Below are positions 4,223-12,976 of a DNA stretch of 15,157 nucleotides, piece after piece. Source of the DNA: Hydromicrobium sp964415365 (GTDB lineage Bacteria > Actinomycetota > Humimicrobiia > Humimicrobiales > Humimicrobiaceae); the NCBI GenBank assembly GCA_964415365.1, contig CAYPYW010000043.1, positions 1 through 15,157 on the forward strand, read 5' to 3'. How positions within the stretch are numbered: the first letter of the stretch is position 1; every line of letters begins with the position of its first letter. The notes beneath the pieces were generated by a model. It saw nothing but the letters and a program-made list of their open reading frames with translations, searched no databases and was not told where the DNA came from. The position numbers and the translations under genes are program-made.

Positions 4223-7200
4223 ATGCAAAAAGTCAAAAAAATCCAGAGATATAATTTTGGTAAAATTCCAAAATTAATGGATATGCCGCACCTTCTGGAT
4301 ATACAGAGGAAGTCTTTCCAGTGGTTTCTGGAAGAGGGACTGATGGAAGTTCTGAGAGATATTTCGCCGATAGAAGATTTTACTGGAAATATGTCACTTG
4401 AATTTTTGAGCCATAGTTTTGATGATTTTAATTCAACCCCCGACGAGTGTAAAATGCAGGATATGTCCTATACTGCTCCCTTAAAAGTTCTTTCAAGATT
4501 TATAAATAAGGAAACTGGTGAAATAAAGGAACAGGAAGTCTTTATGGGAGATTTCCCTATGATGACTGATAAAGGAACTTTTATAATTAATGGAACAGAA
4601 AGAGTGGTAGTGTCTCAGTTAGTCCGTTCTCCAGGGGTATATTTTGATACAGACATAGATAAGAAAACTGAAATAGATATATACATGTGTAAGGTTATAC
4701 CCACGAGGGGTTCATGGATTGAGATTGAAACTGATAAAAGAAATATTGCTTATGTAAGGATTGATAGAAGAAGGAAGTTTCTACTTACCATTTTCTTAAA
4801 ATCTGTAGGTTTTGGGAATAATGAAGATCTGCTGGGTATTTTTGGGCCATATGATAAAAAAAGCTGTATTAAGAATACTCTGGAGAAAGATTTTACTGAA
4901 ACTGAGGAAGAAGCATTAATTGAGATATATAAGAAATTAAGACCCGGAGAACCGCCAACGGTTGAGAGTTCCAGAAACCTTATAAATTCTTTGTTTTTCA
5001 ATCCAAAAAGGTATGATTTCGGAAAAGTGGGAAGATATAAGATGGATCAAAAACTGATGGAGGAGGCTGATAAAAACATTCTGGCCAAGCTCAACGCTAT
5101 TAATGCCAAGATGGGTATTGATACAAATGAAAAATATATTCTGAATTGCAAAGACATATTCTTAATAGTTAAGTATCTTGTCCAACTGATGAATGGCGTA
5201 GGTGAAGTAGATGACATTGACCATTTTGGCAACAGAAGAATCAGGAATATCGGGGAGCTTATACAGAATCAAGTAAGGATTGGCCTTTCAAGAATGGAAA
5301 GAGTGGTAAAGGAAAGAATGACTACCCAGGATGTTGATACAATAACTCCAAAATCTCTAATTAATATCAGACCTTTAGTTGCCAGCCTGAAAGAATTTTT
5401 TGGCAGCGGACAGCTTTCCCAATTTCTGGATCAGACTAATCCTCTGGCTGAAATTACCCATAAGAGGAGGCTGAGTGCCCTTGGTCCTGGTGGGCTGAGC
5501 AGGGAGAGAGCTGGTTTTGAAGTAAGAGATGTTCACCCGTCTCATTATGGGAGAATGTGTCCTATAGAAACACCTGAAGGTCCTAATATTGGACTAATCG
5601 GCTCTCTGGCTACTTATGCAAGGTTAAATGAGTATGGATTTATTGAAACCCCTTATAGAAAAGTTATTAATGGCAAATTGACTAGCAAAGTGGAATATCT
5701 ATCTGCAGATAATGAAGAGAACTATATAATTGCACAGGCGACTGCAAAAGTTAATAAAGACGGCAAGTTTCTGGAAGAAAGAGTTATGGCCCGTTCGGGT
5801 GATGAGATAGTCACTGTTGAGCCGGCTATGGTAGATTATATAGATGTGTCACCAAGGCAAATTTTTAGTGCCGCTGCATCGCTTATCCCATTTCTGGAGC
5901 ATGATGATGCTAACAGGGCATTAATGGGTTCCAATATGCAGCGTCAGGCAGTTCCATTAATTGATCCGGAACCTCCGCTGGTAGGTACGGGAATGGAAGG
6001 AGAAGTGGCCAGGGATAGCGGAGTGCTGATTCTTGCTAAAGACGATGGTGTGGTTGAGGAAGTATGTGCAGATCATGTCAAGGTAAATTATAAGAGTGAA
6101 AAAGGTTATATTCATTCCTTATATAAATTCAGAAGATCAAATCAGGGAACCTGTATAAATCAGAAGCCTATTGTGGAAGAAGGTGAAAAAGTCAAAGAAG
6201 GTCAGGTGATTGCAGACGGACCGGCAACCAGTGCAGGCGAGCTGGCACTGGGCAAGAATTTAAGAGTGGCTTTTATGTCATGGGAGGGATATAACTACGA
6301 GGACGCGATTATTATTTCAGAGAGACTGGTGAAGGAAGATATTCTATCTTCTATTCATATTTCAAAACAGGAAGTGGAAGCCAGAACTACAAAGTTAGGA
6401 GCAGAAGAAATAACCAGGGATATACCAAGCATAGGAGAAGAAGCTTTAAAAAATTTAGATGAACGGGGAATTATAAGAGTTGGAGCTGAGGTAAAACCGG
6501 GAGATATACTGGTTGGGAAGATAACTCCAAAGGGTGAAACGGAACTGACGGCAGAAGAAAAGTTGTTGAGAGCTATTTTTGGTGAAAAAGCCAGAGAGGT
6601 CAGAGAGAGCTCCCTTAAAGTGCCGCATGGTGAAGGAGGGAAAGTATTAGATGTACAGTTATTTTCAAGAAAAAAGGGTCACGACCTTCCGCCTGGAGTA
6701 AATGAACTGGTGAGAGTATTTATTGCAGAAAAGAGAAAGATTTCCATCGGTGATAAACTTGCTGGAAGACATGGTAATAAAGGAGTTATATCTGTAATTC
6801 TTCCTGAAGAGGATATGCCATATACAGAAGACGGTGAACCAATAGATATAATATTCAATCCTCTGGGAGTTCCTTCAAGAATGAATGTGGGTCAGGTACT
6901 GGAAACTCATCTTGGCTGGGCAGCTTACAATGGGTGGGACGATAAGAAACAAAATGTTAATAGTGGTGGTCCTGTATATACTTCAACACCTATTTTTGAG
7001 GGAGCAAAAGAAGCGGACATAATGGGGCTGTTGAAAATGGCAAGTCTACCCGAGAATGGAAAAACTACCCTGTATGACGGCCAGAGTGGAAAGAAGTTAT
7101 CTGACGATATCACTGTAGGTCATGTATATGTAATGAAACTGTTGCATCTGGTAGATGATAAAATTCATGCAAGATCTACTGGCCCATATTCTCTGGTTAC

Positions 7201-7693
7201 CCAACAGCCACTTGGTGGGAAAGCGCAATTTGGCGGCCAGAGATTTGGGGAAATGGAAGTATGGGCATTGGAGGCTTATGGTGCTGCATATGCGCTGCAA
7301 GAAATGCTTACTATAAAATCAGATGATGTGACGGGACGGGTAAAGACATATGAAGCGATTGTAAAAGGTGAAAATATTGAGAAACCAGGAATCCCGGAAT
7401 CGTTTAAAGTACTTATAAAAGAGATGCAGAGCCTGGCCCTTGATGTAGAAGTATTGTCGGAAGAAGGAAAGGAAGTAAAAGTATCGCGAGCCGAGGATGA
7501 GATTATGAAAACCGTGGAGGATTTGGGGATTGATCTTCAGGAAGAGAGAGAATTGGAAGTAGAAAAGGAAGTAGAAAAAGTAGAGGAAACAGAAGAAAAA
7601 GATGAAGAAGTAGAGGAAGAGAAATCGGAGGACGGGGAAGAAAAAAGAAAGACTAAAGTATTCAAGAGGGAAAAAGATAAGGTTAAGGAATAA
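4223..7693 (+). CDS. rpoB: DNA-directed RNA polymerase subunit beta
   Basis: This 1156-residue beta subunit starts QKVKKIQRYNFGKIPKLMDM. The rifampicin-pocket region lies at residues 394-418 (GSGQLSQFLDQTNPLAEITH onward); residues equivalent to E. coli Q513, D516, H526 and S531 are all present (Q400, D403, H413, S418), so no common resistance change is seen there. The active-site segment GDKLAGRHGNKGV is at 843-855 and supplies two conserved lysines. The conserved C-terminal clamp region (GQRFGEMEVWALEAYGAAYA) is intact. The large E. coli insert before GDKMAGRHG is absent. After the usual end near residue 1086 comes a tail of about 70 residues, strongly Glu/Lys-rich from about 1104. The ATG follows GAGGAG (4208-4213); rpoC follows after 42 nt. 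Confidence 0.98.
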   Translation: MQKVKKIQRYNFGKIPKLMDMPHLLDIQRKSFQWFLEEGLMEVLRDISPIEDFTGNMSLEFLSHSFDDFNSTPDECKMQDMSYTAPLKVLSRFINKETGEIKEQEVFMGDFPMMTDKGTFIINGTERVVVSQLVRSPGVYFDTDIDKKTEIDIYMCKVIPTRGSWIEIETDKRNIAYVRIDRRRKFLLTIFLKSVGFGNNEDLLGIFGPYDKKSCIKNTLEKDFTETEEEALIEIYKKLRPGEPPTVESSRNLINSLFFNPKRYDFGKVGRYKMDQKLMEEADKNILAKLNAINAKMGIDTNEKYILNCKDIFLIVKYLVQLMNGVGEVDDIDHFGNRRIRNIGELIQNQVRIGLSRMERVVKERMTTQDVDTITPKSLINIRPLVASLKEFFGSGQLSQFLDQTNPLAEITHKRRLSALGPGGLSRERAGFEVRDVHPSHYGRMCPIETPEGPNIGLIGSLATYARLNEYGFIETPYRKVINGKLTSKVEYLSADNEENYIIAQATAKVNKDGKFLEERVMARSGDEIVTVEPAMVDYIDVSPRQIFSAAASLIPFLEHDDANRALMGSNMQRQAVPLIDPEPPLVGTGMEGEVARDSGVLILAKDDGVVEEVCADHVKVNYKSEKGYIHSLYKFRRSNQGTCINQKPIVEEGEKVKEGQVIADGPATSAGELALGKNLRVAFMSWEGYNYEDAIIISERLVKEDILSSIHISKQEVEARTTKLGAEEITRDIPSIGEEALKNLDERGIIRVGAEVKPGDILVGKITPKGETELTAEEKLLRAIFGEKAREVRESSLKVPHGEGGKVLDVQLFSRKKGHDLPPGVNELVRVFIAEKRKISIGDKLAGRHGNKGVISVILPEEDMPYTEDGEPIDIIFNPLGVPSRMNVGQVLETHLGWAAYNGWDDKKQNVNSGGPVYTSTPIFEGAKEADIMGLLKMASLPENGKTTLYDGQSGKKLSDDITVGHVYVMKLLHLVDDKIHARSTGPYSLVTQQPLGGKAQFGGQRFGEMEVWALEAYGAAYALQEMLTIKSDDVTGRVKTYEAIVKGENIEKPGIPESFKVLIKEMQSLALDVEVLSEEGKEVKVSRAEDEIMKTVEDLGIDLQEERELEVEKEVEKVEETEEKDEEVEEEKSEDGEEKRKTKVFKREKDKVKE

Positions 7694-7735
7694 AATAATA
7701 AATACTAATCTAATTAATTTAGGGGGATTCAATAA

Positions 7736-10700
7736 ATGGTTGTAAGTGTAGATGTAAATAATTTTGATGCCTTGAAGATTGGACTTGTTTCGCCGGAAAA
7801 AATTAGATCGTGGTCTAACGGTGAAGTGAAAAAACCTGAAACTATAAATTATAGGACACTGAAACCGGAAAAAGACGGGTTATTCTGTGAAAGAATTTTT
7901 GGTCCTACCAAAGATTGGGAATGTTATTGCGGGAAGTATAAGAGAGTGAGATTTAAGGGAATTATCTGTGAGAGATGTGGGGTTGAAGTAACCAGATCTA
8001 ATGTGAGAAGGGAAAGGATGGGGCATATTGAGCTTGCATCTCCGGTTTCACATATATGGTTTTTCAAGGGAGTTCCCAGCAGAATGGGATATGTCCTGGA
8101 TATCAGCCCCAAGGACCTGGAAAAAGTTCTTTATTTCGATTCTTATATTATAACCAGTATTAACAGAGAGAAAATTAATGCGGAGGGAGAAGAAATTAAA
8201 AAGTTGCACCAGAAGGCTCTGGACAGGACAAAAGAATTACACGAGCTGAGGTTGGAAGAAATAGAATTGAATAAGGACAATTTTATAAACGAAAGTGATG
8301 AAATCAGTGAAAAAAGAGATTTGACGGAAGTTCAGGAAAAAGATGGAGAGGCAGATGAAGATTTTGAAGATGATATAAAGGATGAGGTTAAAGAGGAAGA
8401 AATCCCAGAGCTGGATTTAGAAGTAAGGAAGGCAAAGGTCATCAAAGAGACAGAAATGCTTCTGGAAGAAGAAAAGGAGATATATCAGGAGGAAATTGAT
8501 CTGATAAAAAGAGCTGATACTTTTTTCTTTAATCTAGAAGAAAAAATGTTGGTTTCTGACGAGGCCTTATTTAAGAAAATGAAAGAAGTTTACGGGCAGT
8601 ATTTTAAAGGTGGAATGGGAGCAGAGGCTGTAAAGGAACTCTTGAAAAATATCGATTGCGCAAAAGAAGTAGAGGAGCTTAAGGAAACTGTAAAGAAATC
8701 CAAAGGCCAGAAAAGAAGCAGGAGTATAAAAAGGCTAAAGATATTATCTTCATTTATAGATTCGGATAATAGGCCTGAATATATGATTCTGGATATACTT
8801 CCGGTAATACCGCCGGATTTAAGACCGATGGTTCAGCTAGATGGTGGAAGATTTGCCACTTCTGATTTGAATGATCTGTATAGAAGAGTTATCAATAGGA
8901 ACAACAGACTTAAGAAGCTGCTGGAACTGGATGCACCGGAAATTATTATTAACAATGAAAAAAGAATGCTGCAGGAAGCCGTTGATGCACTTTTTGATAA
9001 TGGAAGAAGGGGCCGGGCAGTAGTTGGGGCTGGAAACAGACCGCTTAAGTCTTTGAGTGATATGCTCAAGGGTAAACAGGGCAGATTCAGACAGAATCTT
9101 CTGGGTAAAAGGGTAGATTATTCGGGAAGATCGGTTATTGTAGTTAACCCGAATCTCAAGCTGGAGCAGTGCGGACTTCCGAAGAAAATAGCTCTGGAGT
9201 TGTTCAAGCCCTTTGTTATGAAAAAACTGGTTGATGAAGGATATGCCCAGAATATAAAGAGTGCCAAGACTATGGTAGAGAAGGAAAGTAATGAAGTCTG
9301 GGATATATTGGAAGGAGTAATCAAAAACCACCCTGTTTTGCTTAATCGTGCACCAACACTTCACCGATTGGGCATACAGGCATTTATGCCTGTGCTGGTT
9401 GAAGGCAAGGCTATACAAATTCATCCTATGGTTTGCCCTCCATTTAATGCTGATTTTGATGGTGATCAGATGGCTGTTCACGTGCCTTTGTCAAATGAAG
9501 CAAAGGCGGAAGCGATGATTTTAATGTTATCTGTGAATAATATATTATCCCCTGCCAGCGGTGAACCGGTTGTAGTTCCCTCTCAGGATATGGTTCTGGG
9601 GATATATTATTTGACTTCGGAAAGAGAAAAATCTAATGGCAAAGAAAGATTTTATAATAATCTCCAGGATGCTATTTTAGATTATGATTATGGTTTTATA
9701 TCTTTGCATACACCTATTAAGGTAAAAATCGAAGATAAAGCAACCAGAACTACAGTTGGAAGAATAATATTTAACCAGTCGCTGCCCGAGGATTATAAAT
9801 TTGTTAACAAGGAAGTATCTAAAAAAGAACTTATTGCTATTATTGCCGAATGCATAGGTAGATTTCCTCAAAATGTCGTTACGGAAATACTGGATGCAAT
9901 CAAACAGATCGGATTTAAGTATTCAACCTGGTCAGGTCTTACTATAGGGATAGATGATATAGATGTACCATCTGAGAAAGTTAAGATTTTAAGCAATGTG
10001 GAGAAGAAAATAGAAAAAATTGAAGATTATTATAAGCAGGGCCTGATAACGGAATTTGAAAGACATCAGAGATTGATACAAACATGGTCTCAGGCGAACG
10101 AGAGCGTAGCCAGTGCTATGGAGAAAAATTTTAGCAAATTTAATCCGGTTTATATGATGGCTACATCCGGTGCCAGGGGAAATATAAAACAACTTCGTCA
10201 GCTGGCCGGCATGAGAGGACTTGTGGCAAATGCAAGAGGGGATATTATGGATAGCCCTATCAAGTCTAACTTTAGAGAGGGGCTTAATGTTCTGGAATAC
10301 TTCATTTCCACTCATGGTGCCAGACAGGGGCTTGCAGATACTGCACTGCGAACTGCGGATTCAGGGTATTTGACCAGAAGGCTTGTCGATGTTGCTCAGG
10401 ATACCATGGTAAGGATTGATGACTGCAAGACTGAAGACGGTATAAATCTATATGTTTTAACTCTGGAAGGAGAACCTAATACTAATTTGATAGGAAGAAC
10501 CTGCCTGGGGGATGTTAATAGTCCTAATACCAGAAAGAATATAATAAAGAATGGTGAAGAAATTACTGAGAAACATCTGCAGAAGTTTATACATGCCAAT
10601 ATTGAGAGCATAAAGGTGCGTTCGGTTATGACCTGTGAAGCAGAGTCCGGAGTTTGTCAGAAGTGTTATGGAAGAGATCTTGCTACGGGTAAAATGGTTG

Positions 10701-11944
10701 AGATTGGTGAAGCAGTAGGGATTATAGCTGCTCAATCTATTGGGGAGCCGGGTACCCAGCTAACCATGCGTACTTTCCATACTGGTGGAGTAGCCAGTAC
10801 CGTGATCCAGAGGTCTATAAAGTCACCAGTCAAAGGTAAGCTTATATTCAGAAAAGAATTGCTGTCTGAGCTGAATATTAAAAAGACTGATTTTATCGAT
10901 GAGGATACCAGTGAAGTTATGGAAATTAATATCGAACATATCCCCCATAAATTAATTTTTCAGGTTCAAATGGAAGAGGGAGATATTGTAGATGTAATCA
11001 TTCCTAAAGGTGAAATACTACAGATAAATAGAAAAGTAAGTGTTGACGTTGGGGAGGTTTTTGCCAAGTTAATTCTTACTGCCAAGAGAAAGACACATGT
11101 TCACAAACATGAAAAAACTTTTGAGGGCATTGATATCACAAGTGGTTTGCCCCGGGTAGTAGAGTTGTTCGAGGCCAGAAAACCTAAAGAGCATTCTTTT
11201 ATAGCGGAGATATCAGGAAAGGTTGAAATTGAAGATATAGATTCCAGGTTCAGAATGCTCACCATAAGGAGTAAGGATGGCAAGCAGGAGAAGGTTTACC
11301 AGATCCCGACTAGAGCGAAATTAAGTGTTAAAAATGGAGATAAGACTTCTGCAGGAGATCAGTTAACTGAAGGGCCAAGAAATCCTCATGATATTTTAAG
11401 AATTAATGGAATCAAGGAATGTGAGCAATATTTAGTAAGAGAAGTACAGAATGTATATAAAGCCCAGGGTGTGGATATTAATGATAAGCACATAGAAGTA
11501 ATAGCCAGACAGATGTTGAAAAAAGTCACAATAATTGATCCGGGGGACAGCCATTTTCTGCCGGGGCAGCTGGTAGACAGGCTTTACTATGAGAAAGAGA
11601 ATAACAAATTAATTTCCAGTATGAAGGCACCGGCTACAGCTGCTCAGAATTTAATGGGTATAACTAAAGCTTCACTGGTGACTGATAGTTTTCTTTCAGC
11701 TGCATCATTCCAGGAAACTACCAGGGTTCTGACAGATGCGGCTCTGGAGAATAAAGTAGATAATTTAACTGGATTAAAGGAGAATGTAATATTAGGCAAA
11801 GCTATACCAGCAGGAACCGGTATGAGTAGTTTTAAAGATTATGAATTGGAATATCCTGGCTATAAGGAAGACAGTAAGGATGAGATAGAAATACTTCAAG
11901 AGTCAGGAGGAGATGACGTAAAAGAAATAGAAATTAATATTTAA
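7736..11944 (+). CDS. rpoC: DNA-directed RNA polymerase subunit beta'
   Basis: This 1402-residue subunit contains the first zinc site (C63, C65, C78, C81), the catalytic NADFDGDQ motif at 571-578 with Mg-binding Asp 573, 575 and 577, the second zinc site (C923, C967, C974, C977), and the trigger-loop start MRTFHTGGVAS at 1011-1021. The continuation DITSGLPRVVELFEARKPK only resumes at 1133. About 110 residues (1022-1131) are therefore inserted in the trigger loop, at the place of E. coli SI3; the segment IIPKGEILQINRKVSVDVGE looks like a sandwich-barrel repeat. A very acidic insertion lies at 186-225 in the N-terminal clamp region. The ATG follows AGGGGGA (7721-7727). The C-terminus has a short acidic tail. 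Confidence 0.98.
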   Translation: MVVSVDVNNFDALKIGLVSPEKIRSWSNGEVKKPETINYRTLKPEKDGLFCERIFGPTKDWECYCGKYKRVRFKGIICERCGVEVTRSNVRRERMGHIELASPVSHIWFFKGVPSRMGYVLDISPKDLEKVLYFDSYIITSINREKINAEGEEIKKLHQKALDRTKELHELRLEEIELNKDNFINESDEISEKRDLTEVQEKDGEADEDFEDDIKDEVKEEEIPELDLEVRKAKVIKETEMLLEEEKEIYQEEIDLIKRADTFFFNLEEKMLVSDEALFKKMKEVYGQYFKGGMGAEAVKELLKNIDCAKEVEELKETVKKSKGQKRSRSIKRLKILSSFIDSDNRPEYMILDILPVIPPDLRPMVQLDGGRFATSDLNDLYRRVINRNNRLKKLLELDAPEIIINNEKRMLQEAVDALFDNGRRGRAVVGAGNRPLKSLSDMLKGKQGRFRQNLLGKRVDYSGRSVIVVNPNLKLEQCGLPKKIALELFKPFVMKKLVDEGYAQNIKSAKTMVEKESNEVWDILEGVIKNHPVLLNRAPTLHRLGIQAFMPVLVEGKAIQIHPMVCPPFNADFDGDQMAVHVPLSNEAKAEAMILMLSVNNILSPASGEPVVVPSQDMVLGIYYLTSEREKSNGKERFYNNLQDAILDYDYGFISLHTPIKVKIEDKATRTTVGRIIFNQSLPEDYKFVNKEVSKKELIAIIAECIGRFPQNVVTEILDAIKQIGFKYSTWSGLTIGIDDIDVPSEKVKILSNVEKKIEKIEDYYKQGLITEFERHQRLIQTWSQANESVASAMEKNFSKFNPVYMMATSGARGNIKQLRQLAGMRGLVANARGDIMDSPIKSNFREGLNVLEYFISTHGARQGLADTALRTADSGYLTRRLVDVAQDTMVRIDDCKTEDGINLYVLTLEGEPNTNLIGRTCLGDVNSPNTRKNIIKNGEEITEKHLQKFIHANIESIKVRSVMTCEAESGVCQKCYGRDLATGKMVEIGEAVGIIAAQSIGEPGTQLTMRTFHTGGVASTVIQRSIKSPVKGKLIFRKELLSELNIKKTDFIDEDTSEVMEINIEHIPHKLIFQVQMEEGDIVDVIIPKGEILQINRKVSVDVGEVFAKLILTAKRKTHVHKHEKTFEGIDITSGLPRVVELFEARKPKEHSFIAEISGKVEIEDIDSRFRMLTIRSKDGKQEKVYQIPTRAKLSVKNGDKTSAGDQLTEGPRNPHDILRINGIKECEQYLVREVQNVYKAQGVDINDKHIEVIARQMLKKVTIIDPGDSHFLPGQLVDRLYYEKENNKLISSMKAPATAAQNLMGITKASLVTDSFLSAASFQETTRVLTDAALENKVDNLTGLKENVILGKAIPAGTGMSSFKDYELEYPGYKEDSKDEIEILQESGGDDVKEIEINI

Positions 11945-11965
11945 GATATGGTGGAGAAATACTTT

Positions 11966-11979
11966 AAAATGGCCATTTT
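11966..11979. repeat. 14-bp perfect palindrome downstream of rpoC
   Basis: AAAATGGCCATTTT is a perfect palindrome followed by more T, ending 6 bp before the -35 of the rpsL promoter candidate. As RNA it would form only a short A-U stem with a GGCC loop, so it is either a weak rpoC terminator or a protein-binding site on DNA. Its role is unknown. Confidence 0.5.
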
Positions 11980-11985
11980 TTTATA

Positions 11986-12014
11986 TTGACATTTTAATTT
12001 TTAGATGATAATCT
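11986..12014 (+). promoter_or_regulatory. Candidate promoter for rpsL-rpsG-fusA-tuf
   Basis: A perfect TTGACA (11986-11991) is followed after 17 nt by TAATCT (12009-12014), with TG at 12006-12007 giving an extended -10 (TGATAATCT). It lies in the 156-nt rpoC-rpsL gap and would give the str genes their own start near 12021. Confidence 0.6.
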
Positions 12015-12057
12015 CTTTTTTCGTGTCTTCAAAAAAGGTTATCATTAATCATTTTTT
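12005..12057 (+). terminator. Terminator-like hairpin overlapping the rpsL promoter
   Basis: ATGATAA (12005-12011) pairs with TTATCAT (12039-12045), and CTTTTTT (12015-12021) pairs with AAAAAAG (12031-12037), around a 9-nt loop. A six-T run (12052-12057) follows six bases after the stem. Only readthrough RNA from rpoC would contain the whole stem, since the 5' arm is the -10 region of the rpsL promoter candidate. The A-run can alternatively pair with the final T-run. It is an imperfect intrinsic terminator. Confidence 0.45.
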
Positions 12058-12100
12058 GTGATGTTAGTATTGTTAAATTGAGATAGAAGATAGGGTATTT

Positions 12101-12472
12101 ATGCCGACTATAAGTCAACTGGTTAAAAAAGGAAGAAAAAGATTAAAAAGGAAAAAGAAAACCCCTGCTTTGCAGGAAAATCCTTTAAGAAGGGGTGTAT
12201 GTATTAGAGTATATACTTCTACTCCCAAGAAGCCGAATTCGGCACTGCGTAAGGTAGCCAGGGTAAGGCTTACAAATGGGGCTGAGGTTACAGCGTATAT
12301 ACCGGGAATTGGCCATAATCTGCAGGAGCACTCTATAGTATTGGTGAGAGGCGGCAGGGTAAAAGATCTGCCGGGAGTGAGGTATAAAATTGTTAGAGGC
12401 ACATTGGATACTGCAGGGGTTGAAGACAGAAAATCTTCCCGATCCAGGTACGGAGCTAAGAGGCCAAAGTAA
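12101..12472 (+). CDS. rpsL: 30S ribosomal protein S12
   Basis: This 123-residue protein, MPTISQLVKKGRKRLKRKKK onward, is a standard S12. The decoding-site loops TPKKPNSALRKV (near residues 41-52) and RGGRVKDLPGVRY (near 84-96) match the wild type, so the usual streptomycin-resistance lysines and the modified Asp are unchanged. S12 sits at the decoding centre of the small subunit. The start ATG follows AGGG (12092-12095). rpsG follows after 18 nt, leaving no room for the S7-binding leader found between these genes in E. coli. Confidence 0.98.
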   Translation: MPTISQLVKKGRKRLKRKKKTPALQENPLRRGVCIRVYTSTPKKPNSALRKVARVRLTNGAEVTAYIPGIGHNLQEHSIVLVRGGRVKDLPGVRYKIVRGTLDTAGVEDRKSSRSRYGAKRPK

Positions 12473-12490
12473 TTTGTAAGGAGTTATTAA

Positions 12491-12961
12491 ATGCCAAGAA
12501 AAGGAAAACCTCAGAAAAGAAGAGTGAAGGCAGATCCTGTTTATAAAAACCGGATTGTTTCTCAATTGATTAATAAGGTTCTGACAGATGGTAAAAAAAG
12601 TGTTGCCGAGAGTATAGTATATGGTAGTCTGAAAATTCTGGAAGAGAGAACCAAAGAGAATCCATTGGAGATACTGGAGAAATGCCTTGATAATGTGAGG
12701 CCGGTACTGGAAGTAAAGCCGAGAAGAGTAGGCGGAGCTACTTACCAGGTGCCTGTGGAAGTGTCTCCGGAAAGGGCAAATACCCTGGCTATTAGATGGG
12801 TGATTGATTTTGCGAGCAGGAGAAAAGAAAAGACTATGGCTGCGAGGTTAGCTGCTGAAATTCTGGATGGTGCCAGCAATACGGGAAGCAGTATTAAAAA
12901 GAAAGAAGATTTACATAAGATGGCTGAGGCCAATAGGGCTTTTGTGCATTATAGGTGGTAA
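12491..12961 (+). CDS. rpsG: 30S ribosomal protein S7
   Basis: This 156-residue protein has the family's normal length. PRKGKPQKRRVKADPVYKNR opens it, KPRRVGGATYQVPVEVSPER is the central S7 signature, and it ends HKMAEANRAFVHYRW. S7 nucleates assembly of the small-subunit head on 16S rRNA and lines the E site. The ATG follows AAGGAG (12478-12483) at 7 nt. fusA starts 15 nt after the stop, so the genes are probably translated from one messenger. Confidence 0.98.
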   Translation: MPRKGKPQKRRVKADPVYKNRIVSQLINKVLTDGKKSVAESIVYGSLKILEERTKENPLEILEKCLDNVRPVLEVKPRRVGGATYQVPVEVSPERANTLAIRWVIDFASRRKEKTMAARLAAEILDGASNTGSSIKKKEDLHKMAEANRAFVHYRW

Positions 12962-12976
12962 CACAGGTGACTATAT

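Noticed and set aside
7319..7732. Minus-strand open frame of 137 codons, rich in Phe and Leu, resembling a membrane protein
   Set aside because: The composition is the reverse-strand reading of the Glu/Lys-rich RpoB tail, so the apparent hydrophobicity is an artefact.
8837..9481. Minus-strand open frame of 214 codons within rpoC
   Set aside because: It is antisense to strongly conserved RpoC coding sequence, including the catalytic region, and resembles no protein I know.
12473..12490. S7-binding translational control site between rpsL and rpsG, as in E. coli
   Set aside because: The gap is only 18 nt and is mostly the rpsG SD, leaving no room for the structure.
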